Under the pieces are notes generated by a model that saw only the letters and a program-made list of their open reading frames with translations, was not told the origin of the DNA and searched no databases. Shown in pieces: positions 27,785 through 41,400 of a stretch of 64,000 nucleotides of DNA (positions within the stretch are counted from its first letter, which is position 1; the number at the start of each line of letters is the position of its first letter). This DNA is from Thunnus maccoyii (lineage: Eukaryota; Chordata; Actinopteri; Scombriformes; Scombridae): contig NC_056551.1 in NCBI RefSeq assembly GCF_910596095.1, positions 5,133,001 to 5,197,000 on the forward strand, written 5' to 3'. A program made the translations under genes and the position numbers.

Positions 27785-28839
27785 AAATGTCTTTAACTTA
27801 AAGTTCAACTACACTTATTTGCTTTCTTTCTGAGAGTGAGATGAGAAGATTGATACTACTTTCAAACAAGATCAATATCAATCTTCTTGTGTGTGTACCC
27901 ATCAGAGGCCCTGTCAGAACTGGACTTTTTATCCAATTTCAAGCCACTTTTTTTCACAATACTCTCTTTTGGTTGTTTTTAATTATATCTTTTAACAGAA
28001 TAAAGGATTTTAGTCATTGGAAGAGGATTTTAAGTTGTTTCTAAGAACTGTTATTTACTAAGGGATCTGGCAGACGCTCTGTCACAAATTTACATTTTAT
28101 CCAGTTTTAAGCCATAATTTTATAATACACTTTTTAGATCCTTGTCGTTTTTACATATGTTTTAACCAGGTAAAAGATTTTAGCCATTGAACATTTGGAT
28201 CTGAAGTAAATCGAGTGATTGAAAGACATGTATGCCCGCCTGATATCATTACTAAACTGTCCGGATTCTCATTCATCTCAGTGGGCCTGTACTGGTAAGT
28301 TTCCCTCCGTGGATGAACTAAACCTGCTCTTATCTCTGCACAGGCCAAGATAACGCTGTAGAATCCTGTTTGTGGAGTCCCCATGTGTAAGTTTTTACCC
28401 TGTATCTCTGCAATCAGTAGCTAAACCTATAGTAGCTGGGCTTCAACACACACTACACCTTTGCTGCCATAACCATTTCCTCTGTTTCTCAGCTATCATC
28501 TGACTCCAGCATGCCACCAATCACCTCTTCATCCGGATGTGACCGCTGCCTTCATCTGACCTGAGCCATCGTGGAGCTGGAATGAGTTTATGAGGCAGCT
28601 GGATCAAGTAGGTCTATCTGCAGCATCTACACCACACCCACTTGGTAGGTTTAGGCATGAGGAGGATGGCTAGGGGTCAGGTGTGTGTGTTGTGTGTAAA
28701 GTGGGCATGTCATGCTGGATTTTGATTGTCTGGCAGGTTTCAGAGTGAGTTGAAATCAGTTTGGCTTCACCGAGTGGAACATCCAGCATCATAAAGCTGG
28801 TTAAGAACACATTCACATAGTTGAGAACTCACATTTGCA
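27785..28839. other. Intergenic sequence with a diverged tandem duplication
   Basis: No gene is recognised. Sequence at about 27931-28022 ('ATCCAATTTCAAGCC...AAAGGATTTTAGTCATTGG') is repeated 168 bases later at about 28099-28195 ('ATCCAGTTTTAAGCC...AAAGATTTTAGCCATTGA'), so an old local duplication is present. Confidence 0.6.
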
Positions 28840-29465
28840 CAGAGGTGGAAGAAGTATTCAGATCCTTTACTGCAGTAAAAATACCAATACAGCAATGTAA
28901 ATACTCCATTACAAGTAAAAGTCCTGCATGAAAAATCCTACTACAGTAAAAGTACATAAGTATTATGATCTTGATGTAGTTAAAGTATTGCAGTAAAAGT
29001 AGTGGTTTGGTCCCTCTGACTGATATATTATATATGACATCATTAGATTATTAATAGTGAAGCATCAGTGTTAGAGCAGCATGTTACTGTTGTAGCTGCT
29101 GGAGGTGGAGCTAGTTTACACTACTTTATATACAGTTAGCTAGTTTAGTCCAGTGGTTCCCATTTGAACATTTATTGAAATGAAACCATGTGAAAAGTTT
29201 AGAGGGAAAAAAAATTCACTAATTGGTGGAGCTGTTAACAACTCAGATATCTGAAATATGACCCCGATTACACTGCTTTTTTTGGTCAAATCTTCTGAAA
29301 AGTAACTAAAGCTGTCAAATAAATGTAGTGGAGTAGAAAGTATAATATTTCGCTCCAAAATGTAGTGGAGTGGAAGTATAAAGGAGCATGACATGGAAAT
29401 ACTCAAGTACAAGTACCTCAAAATTGTACAATAGAGTGAATGTACTTAGTTACTTTCCACCACTG
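28840..29465 (+). mobile_element. hAT-like MITE with CAG(A/T)GGTGGAA termini
   Basis: The element opens CAGAGGTGGAAGAAGTATTC and closes with the reverse complement of CAGTGGTGGAAAGTAACTAAG. The inside holds the motifs 'TTACTGCAGTAAAA', 'AGTAAAAGTCCTGCAT' and 'TGTAGTGGAGTAGAAAGTA' of a very abundant teleost MITE. No transposase is present. A clear 8-base target duplication is not visible, so the ends may have decayed. Confidence 0.8.
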
Positions 29466-31179
29466 AATATAAAGATTGATTTCTGGTTTTCAGACATGTA
29501 ATATGAGTAAAACCAGAAGTGACATTTTGAATGAATCCAATTTTCCTACATGACAATTTCTACACAAAGCAAATTTTGCTTCATATTTGTCATTAACTAC
29601 AGACTCAAACATTCAGACTGTTTCCTCACAAAACAAGAAATTCCGAAGACATAAAAACTCCAAAACAGCATTTTTATACAGTTTAACTGGTTTTATTTTT
29701 CCATATTTCATTGAAGTTTCTGTTGAGATTGTTGCTGTACATTAAACAGAAACAGATCTCTGCTTCACAAAGAATGGAAGGAGACATGTCGTTCTTCATC
29801 CAGACTCACTGAGTTTTCAGGATGAACCCAAACATGAACTTTCAGACAGAAATGACTCATTTTCTTTATTATTATGTTAGATGAGCATGCAGGTTATTGA
29901 GAAACATTTATGATCTGTTGGTGTAGTTATCATAATTTAACTGTCACCATAAAGAGTTAAATACTTAGAAATAGAAATGAATATAAAATAGGTGCACTTA
30001 GAGAAAATGTAAAGTTTCTAATTGTTACTGATGAAAGCAGAAAACATGTCAGTCAACTATGAAGGAAAAGTAAAATATTGCAGAGTGTTTACTGAAGCTC
30101 CTCTGAATATTGTTGCAGATTTAACGAACACGACTCAGGTTTCAGCTTCAGTCTGAAAAGCTGTTCTGAGTTTTTAAACCATCAGGAGTCGCTGTGTGTT
30201 CATGTTGTGCTTAAAGTGATGTAACTCCAACACTGTTGGTCTGAATCCTCTGACAAACTATAAACTCATTTTGTTTATGATCAAACTGTTTTCAGTCTCT
30301 GAACAATCAAATTTAAACTAAACAGAGGAAATAAATTGATAATGAAAATAACTGTTAGTTTCCCTGCTGTCACAAGTGAAGTGTGAAGTCTCACCTGCAG
30401 CAGGTAAACAAACATCAGAATAGAACATGTTCTGTTCATCATGTCTTTTTCCAGCTGTCTTCACACTGCCGACAGCAAACTGCTGGGAGAAAACAAAACA
30501 GACGTAACAATCAGTTTCATAGTGTGATAAATGTGCAAACTGATATTTACTTTGTTACCTGCTGAGTGGAGTCAGGTGATAAACTACAGAATTTATTCCA
30601 CTGATTAGTCAACGTTCATTCTCCATCATGAAGTTCAGTTACATAAAAATCATCTCAAAGTCCACTCGCATTGGGGAAACAACAGATGTGACTTTTCTTG
30701 GTCTTGACAAGCTGCAGCATTTATTAACTGACACACTGTAGTCTGTACATTTACTGCCAGACTGACAACCTGCCGCTAACCTTTTCCTCTGCTCCGCTCG
30801 CATTCACTGTCACTTTTCTGCTGCTCGCTCAACTACCTCAACACATTTTACATACTGCCATAATCCTTAAAAAAGGAGATACTCTACCTAGGCAATGACA
30901 CAGGTTGACTCACGTCATGGAACAGTGCTGCACAGAGGATCCCAAACGCTATTGATTTCTGAATGAATTGATTCTGGCATTTAGAAAAAAAATAAATTTT
31001 TTTGGCCTGGTGGCTGTCTGGGCCTGTACTACTATAGGGGAAACACTGTCTTTTCCTTTTTGCCCTTTACTTATCCAGACCCAGAAATGACCAAAATCAA
31101 ATTCCACACTTTTCCATACTGTAGGAACCTGGAGTTCAGTGATCAGCTGTTTGTGTGTCATGTTTCCTCAGTGATTAAT

Positions 31180-31715
31180 CAGCTGTTCTGGGATCAGCTA
31201 AACGCTATGCAAGTCTTTGTCACAGCGCCCCCGCTCTGAGAACAGACTGCTGAGGGGGAGCGCTACAATTCGGCCTTTTGTTTACATCATCTCCCAGCAG
31301 CCACTGTGGGTTACTAACCCCGCCCACTGTGTGACATCACAACCACAAACAGCTGATTCATCGGTCAGGTTTAAAGAACAGTGATGAACAGTATGAGGGT
31401 AGTGAGTTAGTGTTATGACCTCACCAGCACTGCAGACATGTGATTGGTTGTTCAGATGTGATGACACCACCGCGTTGGTGGTCTGACTTCAATGATGACA
31501 GAGCATCATCTCCACAGGGTCACAGGTTCTGTCAGGAGCCAATCAGAGAGCAGAGTGTGAGCAGGTCAACGTTTATCAGTGATTAAAGTTCCTTTTTAAC
31601 CCGCCGGCTGCCTGGATCAGAATACGCTTCAGTCCGGTTTTGTCACGGCCCCCCCCTCTGTGAACATACTGCTGAGGGCGGGGCTTCAGTCGGCCTTTTA
31701 TTTCATCACTTCCAG
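31180..31715 (+). repeat. Diverged direct duplication, about 110 bases, 420 apart
   Basis: The segment at about 31180-31290 ('CTGGGATCAGC...TTTGTCACAGCGCCCCC...ACTGCTGAGGG...TTCGGCCTTTTG') is matched by about 31597-31715 ('CCTGGATCAG...TTTGTCACGGCCCCCC...ACTGCTGAGGG...GTCGGCCTTTTA'). The intervening 300 bases are not repeated. Confidence 0.6.
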
Positions 31716-32189
31716 ACAGGACGACAGGTGTGCTCATCAAAAATAAAAACCACAGCAAGGACCTGATAATAACCAGATACCTGAATCCACATTAAGGTTT
31801 GCAGCTTTATATAAAAACAGATGTGACCTTGGATCAGCTGTTTCTAATTGATGTCAACATGAATCTTTCCTGGTTGAATCGTCAGAACAAAAGATGAATA
31901 ACTGTGCCAGAAAATATCTGGTTCTTTAGTAAAAACTCGTTACGAAAAAAAGTTACGAGACTGTGGACAAAGATTTCAGGGTAGAAGTTAACTATGACTC
32001 CCATGGTGCATTTCATTTCTAATGGCAGGCAGAAGCTAAAGATTAAATTTATTTCTCGACCTGCAGATTAAAATCAGTTCACTTAAATTTCTGGCTCACT
32101 GAGTGAATTCAGAAACCATAGCAACAATGGGTGTTGTAGTATTCACAGACTGAAACAAAGTGTCAGAATATACATCTATAGGTCACATT

Positions 32190-32570
32190 ATCCAGTAGAG
32201 TCTCGAGCAGTAATGCAGTAATATTACTTTTCCAGTAACATTGTAAGGGATTACAGTTTGAAACTCAGTAATCACATTACAGTTACTTTTACACTGGGGG
32301 GCAGCATGCTTGCTGTCTTACATAGGTTATTAGAGTAACTTCTGACTAATAACTAAAGTAATGTAATTAGTTTTACAGTAAGTAATGTAAGAAACTCACC
32401 TCAGCCACCACCAATGTGTAGCATCCACCTGGGTGATGCACGGCAGCCATTTTGTGCCAAAACGCTGACCACACATCAGCGTGAGGTGGAGAGGGAGGGA
32501 ATCATTGAGCCAGTTACACTGCGGGATGATTAGGTGGCCAGATGGAGGGAGCCAGATTGGGTCTGATCAC
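32190..32570. repeat. Two adjacent dispersed teleost repeats
   Basis: About 32190-32395 shows alternating 'CAGTAATATTACTTTTCCAGTAAC' and 'AAAGTAATGTAATTAGTTTTAC' patterns, like MITE arms. About 32396-32570 ('AGCCACCACCAATGTGTAGC...CGGCAGCCATTTTGTGCCA...ATTGAGCC...GATTAGGTGGCC') resembles a sequence repeated in many fish genomes. Families are not named because I cannot search. Confidence 0.4.
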
Positions 32571-32729
32571 AGGTCCAGGTGCACCTGAGGATGAAACAGG
32601 ACAGAAACTATAAATACTTACAGGAAGCATTTAACGCGAGAATAGACTTCGACACAACACAGGATAGAAAAAAAATCAAAATTATCTGATTCCAGCTTCT
32701 TTACTGTGAATATTTTCTGGTTTCTTTAC

Positions 32730-32890
32730 TCCTCTATGACAGTAGACTCATTATCTTTGGACTGTGAACAAAACAGACATTTTAGGACGTCATCTCGGGC
32801 TTTGGGAAACATTGTTCCACGTTTTTCACCATTTTCTGACATCTTAAAGATCCAAACAACTAATCGATTGATGGCCGCAGCTCTAATCGG
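32730..32890 (+). repeat. Dispersed teleost repeat fragment
   Basis: Carries 'TATGACAGTAGACTC', 'GGACTGTGAACAAAACAGACATTTTAGGACGTCATCTCGGGC', 'TTTTTCACCATTTTCTGACATCTTA' and 'CAACTAATCGATTGATGGCCGCAGCTCTAAT', in the usual order of a very frequent fish repeat that ends in 'gttgcagccctaat'. It explains part of the 147-codon open frame here. Confidence 0.6.
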
Positions 32891-35800
32891 AATCGTTACA
32901 GCACAGAAAGACTGTGAAAGTTCACTTTTACCTTCATCACAATCTGAACACAACAGCAACTGGCCGTTTTTGCTGACGCGTGTGTACTACTTTCGCGCTC
33001 AAACTGCCTCCTTGTTACCAAATATTCCCGCCACAAGGAGCGTCTTTATTCGGGAGCGGTTTACTCCGGACCCAGGCTCACCGATTACAGACCGGAGAGG
33101 TAATAGACTGGAAACGTGCCGGAGAGATACCGGCTGGTCTGGGAGTTAGCAGCTTAGCGGGAGATAATAGATGCTGCGGCAGAAACATGAAATAGAACCG
33201 TTGAACTTTACCTGAAATGACCCGAACACGTTGTTCTGTTTCTACCTCCATCATCTGCTGCTCTCCGCTGCTTGTTTTTCACGTGAACAACCGCCATGTG
33301 TCTTTATAGGAACCAACGACCAATCACAGTTAGCTCCTTTTCTTCTTCTGGTGTTTTTTTGTGGGTTTAGCAAACTTCACAGCAGCTTTACCGCCACCGT
33401 GTGGACTGGAGTACCAGCCTTTTAAATCATGTAAAAGGTTTTATTATGTTAATTATTATTATTGTTAGGATTATTATTTCTTCACCATGCACTTTAGTAT
33501 ATATATTTTTAAATATATGTTTAAATTAAATACAAAACAGGTTTTCTTTGAGGAGATAAAAAAGTGTACATACGTAGTAAAAAAAAAAAAAAGGAATATA
33601 CACAGCAATGTGCTTTACATTGGACACAACACATTATTTCTTACCCTGAAAAAATTCAGTAGAGTCCGAAATCTTATCAAACACATGTGTCTCCTATGTC
33701 TAGGTCTCCTATGTAAGATCAGTCTCTCCAGGTGTGTTAATTATTATACTTATGGATTATTTGTAATCTTATATGTTGTCCTTCTTAATATTAATAATAA
33801 TGAGTTACTAGGTGCTTCACAAAATACAATACCATAAAATATAGGCCCATAAATAGCGAACATAGAGAAATAAAACAAAAAATTCAAAACATGATACATA
33901 GAAAATGCAATAAAAAAGGGATTTCAAGAAGTGGTCAAACATGGAGAGATAAAACAAAATATAAAAAGAATAACACTTGTGGTGTACTCCTTACTGAAAT
34001 CTTCCAACTCCGAAGTTACTTTCATTCACTTTAAAGGACCACAGCAGTGTTTAAATTCCTCTACTACAGCTTCTTTATACTTTCTATTTTTTCTACCATC
34101 CACTGGCTTCCATCCTTTGAAGAACATGTAAAACCACTGCTTTGGGCCTTTATATAGACAATCATGTATCTAACTCATGTTACACACCTCAGTGGTCACC
34201 TGTCTGAGCTCTTATCAAAACTGAATGCATTCCCACCAGGTGTTTGGACTTAATATTCAGTGTCAAGTTGTTAAATGTAAGCTGCACATTGGTTAACTTC
34301 ACATGAACATATATTTATAGTTTTAGTCATAAAACACCTTACACATAACACAGTTTTTCACATATTCACCAGGAAAACTAAGCAACAACAGCACACAGAT
34401 TCAAAATATACTGTGGACATAAAACATGGACGTGCAGAAACACAAACAAACAAAAAAAATTTAAACAACAAATAAAAGAAAGTATTCTACCTGAAGTTGA
34501 AGTATGACAGGACAAAAACACTGAAGGTTAAAGTAAATTATTTCCATAATAATCCTAGCCTGCCCCGAATCCTGATGACTAAGACTGTTGTGCCCCTGCA
34601 ACATTACTGACTGAATGTTGTAACCTGCAGATAAAGTAGATACTCATTTTACAAGTTCTACATCTTTATGTAAATAATAGATACATTCACCCATCTCTAC
34701 TTCTTCAGTTTCATTACATTTAATAACATAAAAACATAAAAGTTTTTACACAACAATTTAAAAAAATTGTAATAAATTCTGAGGATCTCACATCATCTGG
34801 TAAACTGCTCCCACGTTTAGCTTCCACACACTGAAAGGATTCAGATCCAAAACTGCCATATCTTTGTATTCTGACAGAAGTTTGACCATGCCTAGTATTA
34901 TAATTGTGCTGGTTTCTGGTACGCTAAAAACATCTGGAAATGGTCTGGTGCCAATGTGGAGGAGAGACTGAAAACATTATTAGTTGGATGAATGCAGAAT
35001 CAGCAGGTGGAGTCCGAGCAAGCTTCCGTAATGACCAATCACATGAGCTCTTCTCATCCCCTTTAAACACAGCAACAGGTGAAAAGGGGGAGAGAGGCTG
35101 CGTGAGAGCGAGAAAAGAGTTCACCTCTGTGTAGCAGAAACGTACATACGGTAATAGCATCAATGATTGCCACTTCCCATTTCATTTGGCCAGTTCTGAG
35201 GGGTGCACCTGATGGTTCATTAGTATTTGCTTCTTGTGACACTGAGCCATCAATAATGTTGTCACCACCACCTGTGGTCTATTCATCTGATGGGGTCCCT
35301 AATGAAAAATCATTTGGAAATACGTGTTTGTGGTGTTCAGACATTTATGGTGGTCTATCGTATCAATAAATTGGTGTTTTGCTGTGATGTTTGGAGACTA
35401 CCAAACTTACCATTATGCTGAATATATGTACAGTTTTTGTCTATGGACTGACACTTGAATTGGTGATGGCTACCAAACACCGAATTGTTGAAGTGACACT
35501 AAATTAAGGTTGTTGCTCTTGGTGGAGAGTCACAGCAGTGTGGGTCTGTCACAGGCAGACACATGTAGCACAAGTTGCTGCTCATAGTTCAGTCAGTCAA
35601 CAAGTTAAGCCTTGTAAAGTCAGTGTGGGTGAGGGTTGTGGGGAGCACCCCCTCCTGCTGACAGAAAGCTAACCAGATCAGTACTTTAATTTGAGTGTCA
35701 GTGCTGTCTTCTGGAGAGCCACAAGGGTTACAATTACTCTCCCACTATCCCATTCATCTGCAACAGTTTAGGGGTCAGTTTAGGGGTTTCTTTTCAAATC

Positions 35801-37889
35801 ACTGCCAAAAATTCTTACATTATAAAGTTTCCCATGAATTTTTGCACAACCCCTCCTCATGGAGCAGTAGATATGATTTAGCCCATGATGAGCCCCACTA
35901 TTATGCTGGTATGTCATTATGTTTTCTGCTCTTTGCATCATATTTCCTTTTTCTCTAACCAGCACCTTATTTTTTGTAACTGAACTTCCATTTCTTTCTA
36001 ATGTCTTATAAACATGAGTAGAAATTGCCAAGTCAACCGAGTCAAATGTTTTGTAACCAGTGGGGTTTTACACTAATACACATAGATAGACAAAATAACA
36101 AAAACACATATGCAATCCTCAAGGACTGAGGTGTTCATTCAACTATTTCTTGGGTTATGTTATTATTGTACATAGATGCATTATTACTGTAAGGTATTTA
36201 TGCTCATCCCTTATATAGGATGAGAAAACTAACTTGAACTCAATTTCTCTCTGACACTGTCTCCAAAGAGTGCAATGTACTAAACATACAAATACTTCTT
36301 TCATAAATATAGTATTTATTGTGGGCTACTCTACTGGTTTGCATTATATTGCTTATGTATTGTTGTATTTTTTTTTTTAAAAAGTTGGTTTTGTCAGTCT
36401 TTACTCTAATTATTTGATAGAACAATTACTAATATAAAGTTGTTTTTCTTACCTGCATTTAGCCCAATGGTACACAATACAAAGTAGCTGTTGCTGTGGT
36501 AACAGCTAATGAGGATCCAAATAAATAAACATTGCTTAAACAATTTTGTCTGAAAAAATACCTCCAGCTTTTTTCTAAAATTTAATCTCAGACTAGTTAA
36601 AAGAAATCACACTTAACACGGTGACAATGAGGAAAATACTGATTCAATTCATCTCTGGGGTGCTCTAAAATCTACGTTTTTTATTAAAAGAACATCATCG
36701 AACAGTTATATAAAATAACACAAATAACATAACAGCTCAGATAACTACACAATGCAAAGACAATGATTCAAACAAGATGCAACTATGTGGTTTCAGCAAT
36801 AACAGCAACCATAGCAACCACCATAGCAACGATAGAAAGCCTGCAAAAATCTTTGTATTAACTAACAAAATAAACATCATATACATTCATTGAACAAAGA
36901 TTATGAAAATAAAATGCACATTTCTCGCTATGTTGCTATGTTATCAAAATGAATTTTAATGTTGAAACTATCTTAAAATATTGCATTTTCCACTGAGAAT
37001 AAAAGGAATGGCAGCCATTTTTTTTGTTTTTCGTAGAAAGAAACTTGAAAGTCATGTGACAGCAAATGCCTGATAACAAGCCTTCTGTGCCTACTGGACT
37101 CCATCAACACTGGCTCACTGAAATAAATGGGTGATAACAGTCTCCTTGGTTTAGCAGGCCCCTACTAGCCCATATATTTGGGACAGATGTCGCCTATTCA
37201 ATAGGCTGATAACAGTCAAATCGGGTGATTTTGTAACACTACATACATGTTTTCTTTTCTTATCCCCAAAGCCTTGGAAAAAGGATATTTACTTATCAAT
37301 AACTCATCAAACAATTAGTGCTGTTGTTCAATGGGTGTAATATATGTCAAATCTAATATGGAGTTGACTACAGCCTTTACATTTCTGTCTATACATATAA
37401 GTTTCAGTTACAATGTTGCAATTTTACAAATAGTCTGAATACATTTATGTGCTTTTTACAACATGGACCAAAACGATGTATTGATTGATTTCAGTGTCAG
37501 ATTGAGCAAAAAAACTTGGATAACTAAACAACGTGCGGAAATAAAAGTTTTCTCCCCCTCAGTGTCTCTAACTGTCAAATCTCAAACATAAAACATCTGG
37601 TGTACGTCTCTGAAGCTGGGAAACTCCAGAGCTCTTTACTTCCCGTAACAGTGAGGGACACGAGGGTTATGTAAGGACTACTATGTGCTCTGATTATTGT
37701 TATTAGATAAAAAGGTCATTTTTAATTGAGATATTTTTGAACACAGATTGGGCAACTTAAGTCCAAAACCAACTGGATTCCCCTGAGACATCCCAGAGGC
37801 AGGTTTATATTCCAGCTGTCAACTCTGACATAAACCTCGAGTCAGATTCAGCTCCGCCTGCAGCGCAGACTCAATTTACTGAGAGGAGT

Positions 37890-38415
37890 CTCAACTGTTC
37901 ACATATACACTCTAACACAGGAGTGACTGAATTATATGCTTCCATCTGTTGAGGAAGACATCAGTACATGTGGTAAGTCAGATTTTGCTTCATATGCATG
38001 TGTTAAGCATGTGAATTTAGCAATGAACACTATTTGAAAAAAGTGTAAAAATTATATGATGCAGAAACAAAAATGTAATGTATAATTTAGAATGCTGACT
38101 TAAAACTGCACCATAACATTTAGTCGCTTTGTGTTATTTTATTTCTTCATTCTGTTTTGTCTTTGCAGTGTTAAATGCCTTTTTATAAATTAGATAAACA
38201 ACTTTGAATTCACTCTGTTTATGAAATGTGTTCAACCTAAAACTTGCCTAAAACAACATTTTATGTGCATCAAAAGTGAAGTTTTCAAATATAGTCCAAA
38301 TGTAAAACATATATTACCTAAAAAAAAAAACAAATACTGTATTTGTCTAACTGAATAAAAGAAATCATTGACTCTGGCCTGGCCATTGATTCAGAAACCA
38401 GTCTGATCTCCTCTG
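37890..38415 (+). promoter_or_regulatory. c6: Candidate 5' UTR exon and intron of c6
   Basis: A strong donor GTG|GTAAGTCA is at 37973 and a matching acceptor (TTGATTCAG|AAACC, AG at 38393-38394) lies 21 bases before the c6 ATG. Together they suggest a non-coding first exon ending at 37972. I see no clear TATA box; the transcription start is unknown. Confidence 0.35.
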
Positions 38416-41400
38416 ATGGCTCCTTCCAAACGCTTGGTCCTGCTGCTACAGCTCGTCAGCTGGGTATCAGGTAGTCTGGCCTGTTTCTGTGACAGATACC
38501 CCTGGGGATCCTGGACTGCCTGCACCATGACCTGCAACCATGGTACACAACAAAGACACAGGTGGGACTCGCAGCACAGAGAGTTGAACAAGCCACGCAC
38601 CCATCCACCATCCCGAACTCCACATTCTTACTTTCCACCTTGGCAGGTACAGGACATAATATTTCATTTGTTGACACTGAACGTAAATCGTGAGGTGAAG
38701 AATCATCCAATATAGACGTAATTCCTTGGGATACTGAGCTGGAATGTTACCACCAAAATTCACAACCTCCTTCAATTCGTCAAGAGACCTCCACGGGCTC
38801 TGGGAAAACATTAGATTGAAAACTCAGGTTCTAAATTGATATCTGGAGCTCATATCTGTTCATTTTCATTTTTACTTTGAAAACAAACCAAAAAAAAAAA
38901 CAAAAACAGATGGATAATTTGATACATGAACACCCTTAGAGGGGCTTTGATGCTTAATCAGCAGCTCATTTGGGTTTTCTCTATTACTGTAATATTTCAC
39001 AAGAGGACCTTGTGTGTAAACTTTGGCGGTCAGTATCTCTGAGTACATTAGCTCTGTTAAGTTTCATATGCATAGGGACATAAATTATATCCAGTTACAG
39101 TCGAAATCACATTTTAAAATAGTTCCAGGTAAAGATAATGCAAACAGTATGTATGTAAAAATGATTTTCATACTTTTTTGACAGGGGTATTCGGTATGAG
39201 GAATATTACTGGAAGAACAGCTGCGCTCAACTGTGTAAGAATCATGACCGCAGAGCCTGCAACGAGCAGGCCTGTCCAATCAACTGCCAGCTGACAGACT
39301 TTGGGCCATGGTCTGACTGCTCGCCATGCGCCAAGAAACAGGCAAGAAGCACACAAATTACATTACAAAACCCTGACATATGCACTCACATATTCCCTCT
39401 CTTATCTGTACCTGAGTTCCACACGACAGTCTACATCTGAGCAGTTCTGGAAAAGTGACAAAATGAAAAAGATTTTTGAATGTGCAGTTGATGGACACTA
39501 TTATCCCAAAATGAAATGCAATTGCAAGGAAGAATCTACTTGGAGAACAAAAGTATTGAATCTTCCGAAAAAACATCCAAGCACATGATGTTTTAATTTT
39601 AAAAACATGGTGCGATAGAATATCCACAAAAAGAGTAAAGTAAGAAGAAAATAAGAATGAGAACTAAGAAATGTTTGACTCAGTCTCTCTCTCTCTCTCT
39701 CTCATGCTGTTGCCATAGCTGCGGACCCGGTCTGTGGTGAGGCCGTCCCAGTTTGGTGGTTCAGCCTGCAGCGTGGAGCTGACAGAGGAGAGGCCTTGTT
39801 ATCCCTCCACAGAGTGCAAGTTACCACCAATTGACTGCAGAGACGACTTTAAGTGTGATAATGGTAAGTAGTGTTTTTTAATAATTATAATATATGATAT
39901 AATAATAATCATAACTTCCCAGCTGACTGACACCTTTTCAGTCACTTTTTCAATCTCACATTTTATCATCTAAATAAAACCAACATCCTCTCTGCTGCAG
40001 GACGCTGCATCAACTCGACGCTAACATGCAACAGACAGAACGACTGTGAAGATAACTCTGATGAGAGGGACTGTGAAGACTTCAAAATTGTGTGTCCAGC
40101 GGATAAGAGACCGTCCCCCGGGACTGACCTGGTGGGAAACGGGTAAGCTGAAAGTCAAAAGGTCACTGCTGAGTTTACAGCTTTAATTTTAATGTGAACT
40201 GCCCCACATTCCTCCCTGCTGTGTTCTTAAATTAAATTCCTTCCTGTCAAGTGTTCCTGGGTCATGTTTCTCCTCTTAAAAACACAGAATGTTTGTTAGT
40301 ACGTCTTGCACTTTTACAGTGATTGTGATATTCTTTTGTGTTGCTGAGCTTTGCTGTACCACTGCTGCAAAGACAAGGATACAATAGTGTTTGTTAGAAC
40401 CTGACCGATACTGGATTTTTTGAAGATGTTCCCAAATTCAATACTTGAGAATAATAAAAACTGAATCACATAAGTGAGTATTTCTCTTTTCATGTCTGGG
40501 ATTTCTGGATATTGGCCAATAATATGGGCCTGCATTATTGTTCCTGCAAAGCTGACGAAATTTGACTTGTCACTGATTTGTGTCTGAAGGTTTGATGCTC
40601 TAGCAGAGGAGCCGAGGGGAGCAGTGCTGAACAACATGTTTATGGGAGGAAGTTGCATCATCAAGAGGCCTGCGAGCACACTGCTCTACCACCGAATCCC
40701 TCACAACTTTGAGACCTTTGACATTAAGGTAGCATTATTGTTTGTAATATTTGCTATGTATAGCCCTTCTGTAAAGCTACACTGGTTCATGCACATCTTA
40801 GACTGAATCGACCAACCAAAGCTTTCTAGGAGTAATAATGGGGATGTCATCTTCCTGGAAAAATAGAGACAGAAAATTTTTACAAAAAAATGGCAACAAG
40901 TGTGATTGAGATTTGAATTAACCAGTACTAAAAGTGGGCCAGTACTCACCGGTACACAATACCAGCACTTCTACATTTTACTCTTGTGTGTGAATGACTT
41001 TTTCTGGAGCACCTTCACTTCTCATGAGCTGCTGGTTATCCAATAAGTCCTTTCCTGATTAGGTTCTCTGTGCAATTCATTATAGTCCTAACTAAACTAC
41101 ATTACCCAGACAAGTGGGCTCATCTGTGTCTCCTTCTGCCTGCCTGCTTTTCTCTTTAGTGGCTAAAGGTGTACAGTACATTAGTTATGTTACACTCATG
41201 TTAGCCTAGCTTCCAAAAGGCAATGCAAAGAGAACACAAACAGAGCCACGATAACACAAGTAGAGTTTCAAATCCTCAACCAGTGTAGACCAGTAGCAGC
41301 CTAATTAAGCTAACGTTAGCACTACTCCTAGCAGCAAGCTTGCTGATGTAGCATCAACAAAAGCACCCGCTACAGCTATTTCTACAACAATGACAAAGTT

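Larger units (their letters stand above)
29466..37889. other. Repeat-rich gap between rgs7bp and c6
   Basis: I find no supportable gene in this 8.4 kb. Open frames, including 147 codons at 32706-33149, overlap repeat-like sequence and lack domains. Recognisable repeat types include a diverged duplication at 31180-31715, a 'GTAATCACATTACAGTTAC' type block at 32190-32395, an 'ACCACCAATGTGTAGCATCC' block at 32396-32570, a common repeat at 32730-32890 and a possible transposon end at 33250-33425. A short CpG-rich patch lies at about 32980-33200. The part from 34 to 37.8 kb is AT-rich and featureless to me. Confidence 0.45.

Noticed and set aside
32706..33149. A 147-codon open frame in the rgs7bp-c6 gap
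   Set aside because: Its first half is a common dispersed repeat, no domain is visible, and there is no supporting splice or start context.
36784..36835. Tandem CCATAGCAAC motifs resembling RFX X-box half-sites
   Set aside because: There is no gene or promoter nearby, and the spacing is not that of an X-box. It is probably a short degenerate repeat.
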